A stretch of 60,001 nucleotides of DNA from Bacillus sp. AFS037270 (GTDB lineage Bacteria > Bacillota > Bacilli > Bacillales_B > DSM-18226), in the NCBI RefSeq assembly GCF_002585305.1, contig NZ_NUNF01000065.1:17858-77858 (forward strand), in the 5' to 3' direction. A model generated the notes under the pieces. It was not told the origin of the DNA. It saw nothing but the letters and a program-made list of their open reading frames with translations, and did no database searches. A program made the translations under genes and the position numbers. This document shows positions 1 through 8,202 of the stretch, in pieces (within the stretch, counting starts at the first letter, position 1; each line of letters begins with the position of its first letter).

Positions 1-200
1 CCTAGCCCCTCGATGGTCTACAGACGAGCCGTCCAAAAGGTTAAAGAGCAACCTTTCGGCCGGCCCGTCTTATGCTTGGCTATAGAAAGCTATCGCTTTC
101 TGTACGCATTAAGGGCGACTAGTCTTTGACCCTGCTTTCACTGGCCAGTCGACAAGTCGCCCTATATCGGGGCTGACCAAGGCGCTTGCCTTTTCTTACA
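1..200. repeat. Partial dispersed hairpin-rich intergenic repeat
   Basis: This non-coding stretch is built of nested inverted repeats. The outer arms are CCTAGCCCCTCG at 1-12 and CGGGGCTGACCAAGGCGCTT near 167-187, so AGCCCC pairs with GGGGCT and the flanking CGCCT with AGGCG. Inner arms include GGGCGACT (about 113) with AGTCGCCC, and a hairpin around AGAAAGC/GCTTTCT near 85-100. The last 18 bases of the window (59984-60001) read like the conserved left edge of the same family, directly preceding the CCTAGCCCC seen here. Similar boxes with conserved GC-rich ends and variable interiors occur between genes in Bacillaceae; that is recalled, not searched. It may also end transcription of the DUF1540 gene. 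Confidence 0.6.
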
Positions 201-201
201 A

Positions 202-363
202 TTAGGAAAGCTCAACAGGTTCAAATGTTTTACAATCAGTTTCTCTGCTATTATCAGCTGTTTCGCCTGTATGGCTAACAACATAAATTTGATCCGCACT
301 GCATCTATTTCCACTTGCCCAAAACGTACAGTTATTTACCTCACACAAAACATCTTTTGCCAT
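202..363 (-). CDS. DUF1540 domain small protein
   Basis: This is a 53-residue protein starting MAKDVLCEVN. Its four cysteines (C7, C12, C21, C44) follow the spacing of DUF1540, a small domain thought to bind a metal and common in Bacilli. The start follows TAAAGGAG with about 8 bases spacing. It lies 80 bp downstream of cydB on the same strand and may be read through from it, although a link to the oxidase is only positional. It is too short for most ORF cut-offs, but the family match and ribosome site are clear. The cellular role is not established. Confidence 0.8.
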   Translation of the reverse strand: MAKDVLCEVNNCTFWASGNRCSADQIYVVSHTGETADNSRETDCKTFEPVELS

Positions 364-443
364 TTAGTATCACTCCTTTAATTAGGATACACAGATAGCA
401 TTTGAGGAATGATCGGATAATATCCCTTCCATAAAAGGGGAGA

Positions 444-1487
444 TTACTTTCTGCCCAGCTTGATTTGTTTTAAGTATCGTTTATCATTCATAAACAGGCT
501 CCAAAAGTAAATAAACCCTGGAAAAAGGATCGCGAAACCGACAATATAGGTGATAAAAATAGCACGAAAAGAATTAGGGTCAGTAAACGCCGAATGAATC
601 GTTACTTTGGGATAGACAATATAGGGCAAATGGGCCTTACCATAGACATAACTGGCTAGTAAATACTGGATCGTTATTGCAATGACTGATAAACGTGGCC
701 ATCCCTTAATTTTTGATTTAGTGGAAGGAAGTAATAAACCCAGTCCTCCAATTAAGAAGAAGGCAAGTGATAAATAGAGAAATGGCAGGTCATTCATCAT
801 TTTATTATAAATCCAAGCAGCTTCTGATTTTAATGTAATCATAATCAAAAAAGCCATTAATAATGAGACTGGACCGATAAACAAAGCATCTCGACGGTAG
901 GCATTGTAGGCGTCAAATTCCTCGGAAGCTTTAGAGTAATCCGCTAACAAAAGGGAGGAGAGAAACAAAGTACTCGAAATGGCAAAGCCAAAAAAGGCGT
1001 ATTCGTTAGGGCTCGAGAATAGTCCAGCTAGATCTAATGTTTGGCGGTTGTTAGAAAAATGAACATATTCGCCATGTGTTATAGGCAGGACACTGATTAA
1101 TAAGCCGGGAATTAAAATCCCGCAAATTCCGGAAATATAGGTGAGCGGCTTTTTATATTCATCTGCAATATTAGAAAAAACAAGAAATGCACTTCGAATG
1201 GAGAGCAATAACAAAATGAGACTACCTGGTATTAATAAAATGGTACCAAGCGTATAAGCTCCCCTAGGGAACAAACTATAAACAGCTACGACCAGGGCCA
1301 CAATAAAAGTATTGGTCACCTCCCATGTAGGAGAGAGGTAACGATTGGCAATGTTTGTTGCCTTAGTTTTTTCCCGATTAATATAAAACATTGACCAAAA
1401 TCCTGCCCCAAAATCCATTGTTGCCATAACAGCGTAGATAAACACAAATCCCCATAGGACTGTTACCGCAAGATAAACATCCAACAT
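444..1487 (-). CDS. cydB: Cytochrome bd quinol oxidase subunit II
   Basis: This 347-residue, very hydrophobic protein starts MLDVYLAVTVLWGFVFIYAV and has about eight membrane segments plus the early MDFGAGFW motif of CydB. It forms the membrane heterodimer with CydA that oxidises quinol and reduces oxygen to water without pumping protons. The start follows AAAGAGGTGG, and only 15 bases separate it from the cydA stop, so the two are one operon. Length and sequence fit the short YthB/AppB-like Bacillus subfamily. No cydCD assembly genes are nearby. Confidence 0.92.
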   Translation of the reverse strand: MLDVYLAVTVLWGFVFIYAVMATMDFGAGFWSMFYINREKTKATNIANRYLSPTWEVTNTFIVALVVAVYSLFPRGAYTLGTILLIPGSLILLLLSIRSAFLVFSNIADEYKKPLTYISGICGILIPGLLISVLPITHGEYVHFSNNRQTLDLAGLFSSPNEYAFFGFAISSTLFLSSLLLADYSKASEEFDAYNAYRRDALFIGPVSLLMAFLIMITLKSEAAWIYNKMMNDLPFLYLSLAFFLIGGLGLLLPSTKSKIKGWPRLSVIAITIQYLLASYVYGKAHLPYIVYPKVTIHSAFTDPNSFRAIFITYIVGFAILFPGFIYFWSLFMNDKRYLKQIKLGRK

Positions 1488-1502
1488 GTTTGTTCCACCT
1501 CT

Positions 1503-2864
1503 TTAAGAATTTGAGCTATATAACGGCACGCCCTTTTGATTAGCCCGGTTTAAATCATCCACAACGGAATTCTTTTTAAAATAATATCTAAGTACAAAGA
1601 GTACTGAGAAAGCCAAAATAGCATATACCAAAGCAAACAAGGCAAAAAGGATGCCAAGATTGGTCGAAGTCGTGACGGAATCGGCTGTAGACAAAATTCG
1701 ATAAATCGTCCAAGGCTGCCGGCCTGTGCAAGCAAAAATCCAGCCGAACTCAATCCCTAAAACAGCAAGAGGACCCGAGGCCACATACAGCCACATCAGC
1801 CATTTTGGGAAAGTATCCTTTTTAAAAACCTTTCTTAATGCTAGTCCAAGGAAGGAAATAAGGATCAGCAGAGACCCGACCCCAACCATAGCATTAAATA
1901 AAGTATGCACGAATAACGGCGGCCAATATAGTTCAGGGAAATCGTTCAGCCCTTTCACAACCGTATCAAAGCTGTTTCCTGCTAAAAAGCTCAGGGCCCA
2001 GGGAATCTCTAGTCCATACTTAACTTCCTGTGTTTCTCTATCTGTAAGACCGCCAATCGTTAGGGGGGCATGGGATTGCGTTTCAAATAGCCCCTCAGCC
2101 GCAGCAAGCTTTTCCGGCTGGTATTTATGTAAGTATTGGGCGGACTCATGGCCATTCAAGGCGGTTAATAAAGAAAATATTCCTCCAACAACCAAACTTA
2201 ACAGCAAGGCTTTTTGATGGAATTTATAAATCCTTGAAAAGGCCTCTGCTTTTAACATTTTATAGGCTGATACTGTTGCCACGATAAAGGCACCAGTAGT
2301 GTAAGCTGACAATGCCACATGTCCGGCTGTCACAAAAAAGCTGGGGTTAAAAAAGGCGGCCCAAGGATCAATATCAACAATCTTTCCATTGACAATGTTA
2401 AAACCTGCAGGTGTTCCTTCAAAGGCATGGACATTTGTAATTAATACGGCAGAGCCCATAGCGCCAATCGCGACAAGAACAAGGCTTGTAATCCTCATCC
2501 ATGGCGCAATTCTTTCAGCAGCGTAAACATAAATGGACATGAAGAGTGCCTCGATAAAAAAGGCATAGATCTCAATTTGAAAGGGCAGCGGCATGACTCT
2601 TCCAATTACCTCCATGAATCCCGGCCAGAGCAATGATAATTGAACCCCTGCGATGGTTCCGGTTGGAATTCCTACTCCAAGCAGGACGGCAAAAGCTTTT
2701 GTCCATCTTTTGGCCATGACAACATACTCGATATCTTTTGTTTTTTGATAGATAAGCTCTGCTGTCAATATCATAAAAGGCAGTCCAACACCGATTGTTG
2801 CAAAAATAATATGAAACCCCATAGTTGTTCCAAATAAACTCCTTGCAATCACTAAATCACTCAT
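1503..2864 (-). CDS. cydA: Cytochrome bd quinol oxidase subunit I
   Basis: This 453-residue subunit carries the haem groups. His18, in the segment MGFHIIFATIGVG, matches the conserved axial ligand near the N-terminus, and a second conserved His lies in the FFVTAGHVAL segment. The loop around residues 250-290, including GLTDRETQEVKYG, is the short form of the quinol (Q) loop. About nine membrane segments are predicted. The start has AAAGGAAG upstream. It is the first gene of the cydAB operon. No Rex operator was recognised in the roughly 100 bases before it. The overall type resembles B. subtilis YthA rather than the long-loop E. coli enzyme. Confidence 0.92.
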   Translation of the reverse strand: MSDLVIARSLFGTTMGFHIIFATIGVGLPFMILTAELIYQKTKDIEYVVMAKRWTKAFAVLLGVGIPTGTIAGVQLSLLWPGFMEVIGRVMPLPFQIEIYAFFIEALFMSIYVYAAERIAPWMRITSLVLVAIGAMGSAVLITNVHAFEGTPAGFNIVNGKIVDIDPWAAFFNPSFFVTAGHVALSAYTTGAFIVATVSAYKMLKAEAFSRIYKFHQKALLLSLVVGGIFSLLTALNGHESAQYLHKYQPEKLAAAEGLFETQSHAPLTIGGLTDRETQEVKYGLEIPWALSFLAGNSFDTVVKGLNDFPELYWPPLFVHTLFNAMVGVGSLLILISFLGLALRKVFKKDTFPKWLMWLYVASGPLAVLGIEFGWIFACTGRQPWTIYRILSTADSVTTSTNLGILFALFALVYAILAFSVLFVLRYYFKKNSVVDDLNRANQKGVPLYSSNS

Positions 2865-2966
2865 GTAATTCTTCCTTTCTCTGCAGACACATATGAATTT
2901 ATTGTTTGCAGGGAAAGGATTCCTATGTAATAATTTCCAAAATAACGTTAAATTTTTTTATAACGA

Positions 2967-2996
2967 AAAAACCTCCCGAATGCCCGAGAGGTTTTT
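2967..2996 (-). terminator. Intrinsic terminator after the zinc-binding lipoprotein gene
   Basis: Arms AAAAACCTC and GAGGTTTTT enclose a short GC-rich loop just beyond the stop at 2999, ending in a U-tract on the minus strand. It separates the lipoprotein gene from cydAB. Confidence 0.8.
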
Positions 2997-2998
2997 GA

Positions 2999-3931
2999 TT
3001 ACTGATTTAACGCCGTTTCAATGGTTTTAAGGTTAGCGTCCATTAAAGTAAAGTAGGTTTCTTTATTTTTTAGATTATCTTTGGATAGTACGGCTAAATT
3101 ATGAATATGAAGGGCTTTGACACCCATTTCTTTTTGGACAACCTTGCCTAGTTTGGATTGAACATTTTGTTCAAAAAGAATATAGTGGATGCCCTCATGC
3201 TCCGCGATAGAAATGATCTTTTCAAGTTCTTTTTGCGTGGGCTCATTGGTTGTGGATAGACCTGAAATACTAATTTGCTCAAGTCCGTAACGATTTTCCC
3301 AATAACCAAAGGCAGCATGAGTAACCATAATTTTTTTGTGACTCGCTTTTGAAATGGTCTGTTCATATCGATTATTTAAATCATCTAATTCAGCAGCAAG
3401 TTTATCATAATTTTGATTAAAAAGTTCTTTGTTTTGCGGCATTTTACTTACCAAGCGGTCACGAATGACTTCGGCCATTTCTTTACAGTAAACTGGATCG
3501 AGCCAAACATGGGGGTTTACATTATTTGTACCGAGCTCTTCTCCTTCTCTTGAGTGAGGGTCTTTTGGCAGCTTAAGGTGAGCAGCTGTTGGAACAAGCT
3601 CAACATTTTCATTTTTAAGAGTGTCCTTTGCCTTTTCCACAAAACCTTCCAAGCCAAGACCAATATAGAAAAATAAATCTGAATCTGCTAAATTCATCAT
3701 ATCTTTTTGAGATGGCTCAAAGGTATGCTCATCAGCCCCTGGGGGATAGATGGTTTTTACGTTGACATATTTTCCACCAATTTGTTCTGCAAAATATTGC
3801 AAGGGGAAGACCGTTGTATAAACGGTTAATTGATCTTTCTTTTCTTTAGATTGATTCTTTTCTTTTGCACAGCCAGACAGAATGAGGCTTAATGGCAGAA
3901 AGAAAGTAAGAATCAGGATGATTTTTTTCAT
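2999..3931 (-). CDS. Zinc ABC transporter substrate-binding lipoprotein (ZnuA/AdcA-like)
   Basis: This 310-residue cluster A-I metal-binding lipoprotein has a signal peptide with lipobox LSGC (Cys21). Candidate zinc ligands are the His in DEHTFEP, in NPHVWLDP and in THAAFGYW, plus the Glu in LFEQNV, as in ZnuA/TroA proteins. The His-rich loop of many ZnuA proteins is reduced to a short stretch around PHSREGE. No permease or ATPase gene adjoins, so it must use components encoded elsewhere. A near-consensus Zur box lies 24 bases before the start, which supports zinc rather than manganese as ligand. It is divergent from a beta-carbonic anhydrase. Confidence 0.85.
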   Translation of the reverse strand: MKKIILILTFFLPLSLILSGCAKEKNQSKEKKDQLTVYTTVFPLQYFAEQIGGKYVNVKTIYPPGADEHTFEPSQKDMMNLADSDLFFYIGLGLEGFVEKAKDTLKNENVELVPTAAHLKLPKDPHSREGEELGTNNVNPHVWLDPVYCKEMAEVIRDRLVSKMPQNKELFNQNYDKLAAELDDLNNRYEQTISKASHKKIMVTHAAFGYWENRYGLEQISISGLSTTNEPTQKELEKIISIAEHEGIHYILFEQNVQSKLGKVVQKEMGVKALHIHNLAVLSKDNLKNKETYFTLMDANLKTIETALNQ

Positions 3932-3954
3932 AAATACTCCTTCAAATAAATATT

Positions 3955-3975
3955 AAATCGGATTTATTACGATTT
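3955..3975. promoter_or_regulatory. Zur box for the lipoprotein gene
   Basis: The site reads AAATCGGATT-T-ATTACGATTT. Compared with the Bacillus Zur consensus AAATCGTAAT-N-ATTACGATTT, it matches at 18 of 20 scored positions and one half-site is perfect. It lies 24 bp upstream of the lipoprotein start codon, where a bound zinc-loaded repressor would block expression. Consensus recalled from B. subtilis. Confidence 0.8.
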
Positions 3976-4018
3976 ATTAATAAAAAATTTTTTGAATTCT
4001 GAAAGATAAACAATACAT

Positions 4019-4039
4019 AATACGTAACCATTACGATTT
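4019..4039. promoter_or_regulatory. Second Zur-like box, facing the carbonic anhydrase
   Basis: The site reads AATACGTAAC-C-ATTACGATTT, matching 17 of 20 scored positions of the Zur consensus with a perfect right half-site. It sits about 44 bp from the first box and about 100 bp upstream of the carbonic anhydrase start at 4138. Either the carbonic anhydrase is itself Zur-controlled or both boxes act on the divergent lipoprotein promoter. Confidence 0.6.
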
Positions 4040-4137
4040 TCATTAGTATCTTACAAAAAAAATTGCCTAATTGCAAGTATAATATTTGTTACATACAAGG
4101 CATATTATGTATGCTTAATAGGAAAGGTGGGATTTAT

Positions 4138-4710
4138 ATGAGCAGTACAATTTTAAACGACATTTTAGATTACAATCAAAAATTTGTAGAGGACCATGAA
4201 TACGAGAAGTATGAAACAACCAAATTCCCTAACAAAAAGATGGTCATACTTACTTGTATGGATACTAGGCTATTAGAGCTTTTACCTAAAGCTCTAAATT
4301 TGGGGAATGGCGATGCCAAGATTATTAAAGATGCAGGAGCACTGGTAACACATCCATTTGGCAGTGTCATGCGCAGTATTTTAGTCGCGTTATATCAATT
4401 AAAAGCGCAAGAAGTTTTGGTTATTGCCCATTACGATTGTGGAATGAGCGGGATGAAGGCAGAACCGGTGATTGAGAGTATGAAAGAAAGAGGGATCTCT
4501 GAAGAAACGCTAAAAACTCTTACATATTCCGGAATCGATATCGAACAGTGGCTGCGTGGATTTGAAAATGTGACTGAGAGCGTCGAGCACAGTGTGGATA
4601 TGATTAAAAATCATCCATTAATGCCAAAGGATATCCCGGTTCACGGTTTAGTTATTGATCCTAAGACAGGCAAGCTTGATTTAATTGTAGACGGTTATCA
4701 GATTGGCTAG
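4138..4710 (+). CDS. Beta-class carbonic anhydrase (YtiB-like)
   Basis: This 190-residue enzyme interconverts carbon dioxide and bicarbonate. The zinc ligands are visible as Cys40 with the Asp42/Arg44 dyad (CMDTR) and His97 plus Cys100 (HYDC). The ATG at 4138 follows AAAGGTGGG; a longer frame from TTG 4063 lacks a ribosome site and is rejected. The gene is divergent from the zinc-binding lipoprotein and a Zur-like box lies in between, which suggests the zinc enzyme responds to zinc supply. A hairpin-rich repeat follows immediately and may end transcription. Confidence 0.9.
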   Translation: MSSTILNDILDYNQKFVEDHEYEKYETTKFPNKKMVILTCMDTRLLELLPKALNLGNGDAKIIKDAGALVTHPFGSVMRSILVALYQLKAQEVLVIAHYDCGMSGMKAEPVIESMKERGISEETLKTLTYSGIDIEQWLRGFENVTESVEHSVDMIKNHPLMPKDIPVHGLVIDPKTGKLDLIVDGYQIG

Positions 4711-4826
4711 CTGCGGCTCCTAACTTCTCGGCCGTTTCGATCCGTCCCTACAAATCCAAAATCAGGATTTGCAGTGCCGGCTCTCCAACGTCTGTCGAAG
4801 TTGAACAGTCGCCTCCGCTTTTCTAA
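4711..4826. repeat. Hairpin-rich intergenic repeat
   Basis: This is non-coding DNA between two convergent genes. It contains GCGGCTCCTAAC near the left end, a clear inner hairpin (CAAATCC 4751-4757 with GGATTTG 4765-4771), and a right end AACAGTCGCCTCCGCTTTT. Composition is GC-richer than the neighbours. It resembles a dispersed Bacillaceae intergenic element, different in sequence from the one at 1-200, and could serve as a bidirectional terminator. Confidence 0.5.
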
Positions 4827-4827
4827 A

Positions 4828-5055
4828 TTAGTTCTTTTTCTTTTCCGGAACAGGGTCAACTCCCCCTGGATGGAAGGGATGGCATTTTGATATTCTCTTA
4901 ATAGTCAGCCAGCCGCCTTTTATGGCACCAAAACGTTGAACCGCCTCTAGTCCATATTGGGAACATGTAGGATAGAATCGGCATGTAGGCGGTTTGATGG
5001 GTGAAATGACTGTTTGATAAAAGCGAATAAGCAAAATAAAGATTTTTTTTAGCAT
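4828..5055 (-). CDS. yidD: Membrane protein insertion efficiency factor YidD
   Basis: This 75-residue protein has the family motifs [14 protein letters not shown] (about residues 25-38) and CHPFHPGG. An N-terminal amphipathic segment, [12 protein letters not shown], places it at the inner face of the membrane, where YidD assists YidC-dependent insertion. The start follows AAAAGGAG with 8 bases spacing. It corresponds to B. subtilis YtjA, which also neighbours luxS. Confidence 0.93.
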   Translation of the reverse strand: MLKKIFILLIRFYQTVISPIKPPTCRFYPTCSQYGLEAVQRFGAIKGGWLTIKRISKCHPFHPGGVDPVPEKKKN

Positions 5056-5204
5056 ACTATTTACTCCTTTTGAATACAGGATTCATACTTACAACATACC
5101 ATAAATAGTAATAAGCGTCTAAATTGCTAATTGTAACTAAGAAGATGTAATAAGTCGGATTTTATTGTATGATAAAGAGAGATTATAAAAAAGGAGTGAA
5201 TAAC

Positions 5205-5678
5205 GTGCCTTCAGTTGAAAGCTTTGATCTAGATCATAATGCTGTTAAAGCCCCATATGTTAGACATTGTGGTGTTCATAAAGTGGGCAGTGACGGTGTT
5301 GTTAATAAATATGATATCCGTTTTTGTCAGCCGAATAAACAGGCAATGAAACCAGATGCCATTCATACATTAGAGCATTTACTGGCCTTTAATATCCGCA
5401 AGCATTCCGAAAAGTATGACCATTTTGATATCATTGATATTTCGCCTATGGGATGCCAAACTGGCTATTACTTGGTTGTGAGCGGGGAACCAACCGTTGA
5501 GGAAATCATTGATCTTTTAGAAGATACAATGAAAGATGCGGTTGAAATCATTGAGGTTCCTGCTGCAAATGAAAGACAATGCGGCCAGGCTAAACTACAT
5601 GATTTAGAGGGTGCTAAACGGTTAATGCGCTTTTGGCTTGAGCATAGTAAAGAAGATTTAAAACAAGTATTTGCCTAA
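5205..5678 (+). CDS. luxS: S-ribosylhomocysteine lyase LuxS
   Basis: This 157-residue metalloenzyme splits S-ribosylhomocysteine into homocysteine and the AI-2 precursor DPD in the activated methyl cycle. Metal ligands are His54 and His58 (HTLEH) and Cys126 (RQCGQ); Cys84 (MGCQT) is the catalytic cysteine. The start is GTG at 5205, preceded by AAAAAGGAG, giving the usual family length; a longer frame from 5169 has no ribosome site. A strong terminator follows. metK, which makes the SAM feeding this pathway, lies about 8 kb away. Confidence 0.95.
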   Translation: MPSVESFDLDHNAVKAPYVRHCGVHKVGSDGVVNKYDIRFCQPNKQAMKPDAIHTLEHLLAFNIRKHSEKYDHFDIIDISPMGCQTGYYLVVSGEPTVEEIIDLLEDTMKDAVEIIEVPAANERQCGQAKLHDLEGAKRLMRFWLEHSKEDLKQVFA

Positions 5679-5684
5679 AGCTTT

Positions 5685-5720
5685 AAAAATTCCTATTCAG
5701 CTGAGAATAGGAATTTTTTT
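5685..5720 (+). terminator. luxS terminator
   Basis: A perfect 14-bp stem AAAAATTCCTATTC/GAATAGGAATTTTT with a 6-base loop is followed by a T-run. It is symmetric and so probably also serves the convergent YtzI-like gene. Confidence 0.93.
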
Positions 5721-5889
5721 ATGCTTTATGATCATCTTCTTGTTTCTTGCTTTCTTCCTGATCAACATAGGGATTGTTTTCCAATGAATCAACGGTATGT
5801 TTATAAGTATATGCTTTAGAAGTAGTAGTAACTGCTAGTACCAAGACGACAATGACAATAATAATACCAACCACCAAGACCGTAAACAT
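5719..5889 (-). CDS. YtzI-like small membrane protein
   Basis: This is a 56-residue protein. Residues 2-20 are one strongly hydrophobic membrane segment rich in Val and Ile. A charged tail follows with KAYTYKHTVDSLENNPY. It has a near-perfect ribosome site, AAAGGAGGTTG, six bases before ATG. The arrangement and sequence resemble YtzI, found near luxS in Bacillus. The function is unknown; the single membrane span suggests a small membrane-associated factor. Confidence 0.75.
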   Translation of the reverse strand: MFTVLVVGIIIVIVVLVLAVTTTSKAYTYKHTVDSLENNPYVDQEESKKQEDDHKA

Positions 5890-5952
5890 ATTTCAACCTC
5901 CTTTCCTTAATATTGTACCATGAAAAAAGGGGCAAATTTGAAAAATTACAAT

Positions 5953-5976
5953 AAAAAAGGAAGCGCTTCCGCTTCC
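5953..5976 (-). terminator. Terminator after the DUF6154-type gene
   Basis: On the minus strand GGAAGCG-GAAG-CGCTTCC is followed by six T, just downstream of the stop at 6000. Confidence 0.8.
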
Positions 5977-5999
5977 GGGTGTCAGGTGTTATGTAAAAT

Positions 6000-6257
6000 T
6001 CAATGTATATTCCTAGGATAATAAGTATGTGTTCGGTGCTGCCCGTACTCTTCTTGAGCAAACTTTCCTTTTAAGCTTTCAATCAAATAGAGTCCCATTA
6101 AATCATATAATTCTTGTTTATCCATTTCTTGAATTAAAGCCAGCAAATCTTCATGTGACATCTCTTCTAAAAAGGCAAATGTCAGCATATCAATGTCCTC
6201 TTCATCACCCGTTAACTTGTTTCGATACATTGCATATAATTCATCGACTAATTTCAT
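6000..6257 (-). CDS. Conserved Bacillaceae small protein (DUF6154-like)
   Basis: This 85-residue acidic protein starts MKLVDELYAMYRNKLTGDEE. It is largely helical by composition and ends in a basic tail with TYYPRNIH. The ribosome site GGAGGTGG lies six bases before the ATG, and a terminator follows, so it is a single-gene unit. I recognise the sequence as a small Bacillus-restricted family, probably DUF6154. No catalytic motif, membrane segment or cysteine is present, and no role is known to me. Confidence 0.75.
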   Translation of the reverse strand: MKLVDELYAMYRNKLTGDEEDIDMLTFAFLEEMSHEDLLALIQEMDKQELYDLMGLYLIESLKGKFAQEEYGQHRTHTYYPRNIH

Positions 6258-6487
6258 TTTTCCACCTCCTGCTAAAATTGTTTGATTTGAAATTCTTTAT
6301 ACTTATTGAATACCCATAAACAAATAATATCATCCCTCCCTTTGAATTAACAAATTGACTGAAAAATCTGTTTTCTTGGTTGTATGTTTATTATATAGTA
6401 TCATCCGCTAAAAAATGAGTCGAAATGTGAAAAAGAATAAAAAATTCTCTATTGGCACATTACTAAACAGTAAAAGGGGTTGAAGTA

Positions 6488-6811
6488 ATGGACGAACAGA
6501 AGAAAACCTACTATATTGATGTAGGGACCGGTCAAATACTCAGTACTGCTTCAAGTTCTACGTGGAGCTATAAAATTGAAGCAACAGATGATGAAATAAC
6601 CCAGTTAAGAGAGCTATTTAATCAAAACTATTCCACAGAGTGGAAGAACTTTTTTAGAGCCCATGTCCCTTTTGTTCAATACCATTATGACAGGGAGAAT
6701 GACAGCTACGATAGTACCATTCAACAGGTTTACGGTATGCTATACAAATTAGGGGACCAAGAGGCAAAAAACCATATTGAAAGCATGAACATTTTACCGG
6801 AAAATCAGTAA
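6488..6811 (+). CDS. Conserved hypothetical protein upstream of ytkD
   Basis: This 107-residue soluble protein is rich in Tyr and acidic residues, with segments KKTYYIDVGTGQI and YSTEWKNFFRAHVPFVQYHY. The ATG follows AGTAAAAGGGGTTG. It has a TTGACT sequence about 130 bases upstream and its own terminator. Relatives in Bacillaceae are sometimes labelled hydrolase or acyltransferase, but no such motif is visible here, so I give no function. Confidence 0.8.
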   Translation: MDEQKKTYYIDVGTGQILSTASSSTWSYKIEATDDEITQLRELFNQNYSTEWKNFFRAHVPFVQYHYDRENDSYDSTIQQVYGMLYKLGDQEAKNHIESMNILPENQ

Positions 6812-6819
6812 TACTGTGA

Positions 6820-6853
6820 GGAGAATCCAAAGGTTTAAGGATTCTCCTTTTTT
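6820..6853 (+). terminator. Intrinsic terminator
   Basis: The stem GGAGAATCC/GGATTCTCC with a 10-base loop is followed by six T, directly after the hypothetical gene ending at 6811. Confidence 0.9.
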
Positions 6854-6895
6854 ATATATAATTATACCATTAAAGAAAATTTGGGGCGGATAAAC

Positions 6896-7375
6896 ATGAA
6901 AGAGTTTCTCGACTGCAACGGAAATACGATTGAACTTGCCTTTGGTCATCATGCCTTTACTATGAAGGCTAAACATGTTTTAGTTATTTGTCAATTTGAA
7001 AATCGCTGGTTTTTAACCAATCATAAACTTCGAGGTTTAGAATTTCCAGGTGGGAAAGTAGAAGAGGGTGAAACCCTTGAAGAAGCGGCGAGAAGAGAAA
7101 CTTTTGAGGAGACAGGGGGCATCCTTGGTGACCTCCAATACATTGCTGAATACAAAGTGAATGACACTAACGGGGCTTTTGTTAAAGCTGTTTTTTTGGG
7201 GAAAGTGGATCGAGTGGAGCATACCAAAACTTATTTTGAAACAAATGGGCCGGTTGTTGTCGAGGGTGACATTTTGCAGCTCCGCTTTGCTGAAGAATAC
7301 AGTTTTATCATGAAAGACCAAGTCATTGAGGAATGTCTAAAATTTATTAATCAGCTGCAAAATGAAAGGAAATAG
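6896..7375 (+). CDS. ytkD: Nudix nucleoside triphosphatase YtkD (MutT-like)
   Basis: This 159-residue Nudix hydrolase has a complete Nudix box starting GGKVEEGETLEEAARRE and continuing TFEETGG, about residues 51-74. YtkD of B. subtilis cleaves oxidised and normal purine nucleoside triphosphates and protects against mutation; that role is carried over by family and synteny. ATG 6896 follows TTGGGGCGG, whereas the TTG at 6881 sits inside that site. A hairpin overlapping the stop separates it from the convergent ABC transporter operon. Confidence 0.88.
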   Translation: MKEFLDCNGNTIELAFGHHAFTMKAKHVLVICQFENRWFLTNHKLRGLEFPGGKVEEGETLEEAARRETFEETGGILGDLQYIAEYKVNDTNGAFVKAVFLGKVDRVEHTKTYFETNGPVVVEGDILQLRFAEEYSFIMKDQVIEECLKFINQLQNERK

Positions 7376-7402
7376 CAGAAGGTTTTTAGCCCCTGCTATT
7401 CT
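7368..7402. terminator. Bidirectional hairpin between ytkD and the ABC permease
   Basis: AATAGCAG and CTGCTATT pair across a 14-base loop and overlap the ends of both convergent genes. The T-tracts are weak, so termination efficiency is uncertain. Confidence 0.55.
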
Positions 7403-8202
7403 TTAATTAATTTCTTTTCTAATACATCTACGAGCTGATACATAAACGTGGCAAATACGGCGATCACCAAGAGAGATAAGAAAACTAGCGTAAAATTAAA
7501 TACTTGGAATCCATAGATGATCAGGTATCCAAGTCCTTTAGTGGATACAAGGAATTCGCCAACAATCACCCCTACCCATGATAGCCCAACATTCACCTTC
7601 AATGTGGAAATAATCGCAGGGAAGCTGGCCGGCATTATTGCTTCCTTAAAGCATTGTACGCGTGTTGCTCCGAAGGTTTGAAGGACCTTTAGATAGTTGG
7701 AGTCCACTTCTTTGAAGGATGTATACACGACAAGCGCCGTTATAATAACTGATATTATCACGCCATTAGCGATAATTGAGGTATATCCTGGACTAAGGGC
7801 GACAATGATTACTGGCCCTAAAGCAACTTTGGGCATTGCATTAAAAATGACTAGATAAGGGTCAAGTATTTTAGAAATCATCGGAGACCACCAGAGAACG
7901 GCGGCGATGATGACACCGAGGATGGTGCTCACAATAAAGCCAATGATCGTTTCTATTAAAGTAGCCCCTAAATTCGTTAGTAATGAGCCATCTTGCATTT
8001 TCTCAATAAACAATGCCCAAATTTTTGAAGGGGAACTGAATAGGAGCGGGTCAATCCACTGCATCCTGCTTAAAAATTCCCAACTCAAAAATAAGAACAG
8101 GAAAATAATCAGTTGATAAAAACGCACCCATCTTTTTTCGATTTTTAAAGATCTCAGATATTTTTTATGGAGGAGTTCAACACTAGTCTTTTCTTGGCTC
8201 AA
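7396..8202 (-). CDS. ABC transporter permease (YtlD-like, SsuC/TauC family)
   Basis: This permease has about six membrane segments and the EAA loop of importers, here with [18 protein letters not shown]. It pairs with the adjoining ATPase and substrate-binding lipoprotein. I prefer the TTG at 8202 (268 residues), which follows GGAAGGAG and overlaps the ATPase end by 20 bases; the frame stays open to 8304 but that stretch lies within the ATPase gene. The family moves sulfonates, nitrate, taurine or pyrimidine-like compounds; the substrate here is unknown. Confidence 0.85.
   Translation of the reverse strand: MSQEKTSVELLHKKYLRSLKIEKRWVRFYQLIIFLFLFLSWEFLSRMQWIDPLLFSSPSKIWALFIEKMQDGSLLTNLGATLIETIIGFIVSTILGVIIAAVLWWSPMISKILDPYLVIFNAMPKVALGPVIIVALSPGYTSIIANGVIISVIITALVVYTSFKEVDSNYLKVLQTFGATRVQCFKEAIMPASFPAIISTLKVNVGLSWVGVIVGEFLVSTKGLGYLIIYGFQVFNFTLVFLSLLVIAVFATFMYQLVDVLEKKLIKE

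Noticed and set aside
1726..2217. 163-residue plus-strand ORF inside cydA
   Set aside because: It lies fully antisense to cydA, has no ribosome site and shows no protein family features.
5056..5204. Promoter for luxS
   Set aside because: TATGAT at 5168 is the best -10, but no acceptable -35 lies at 16-18 bases, so no call was made.
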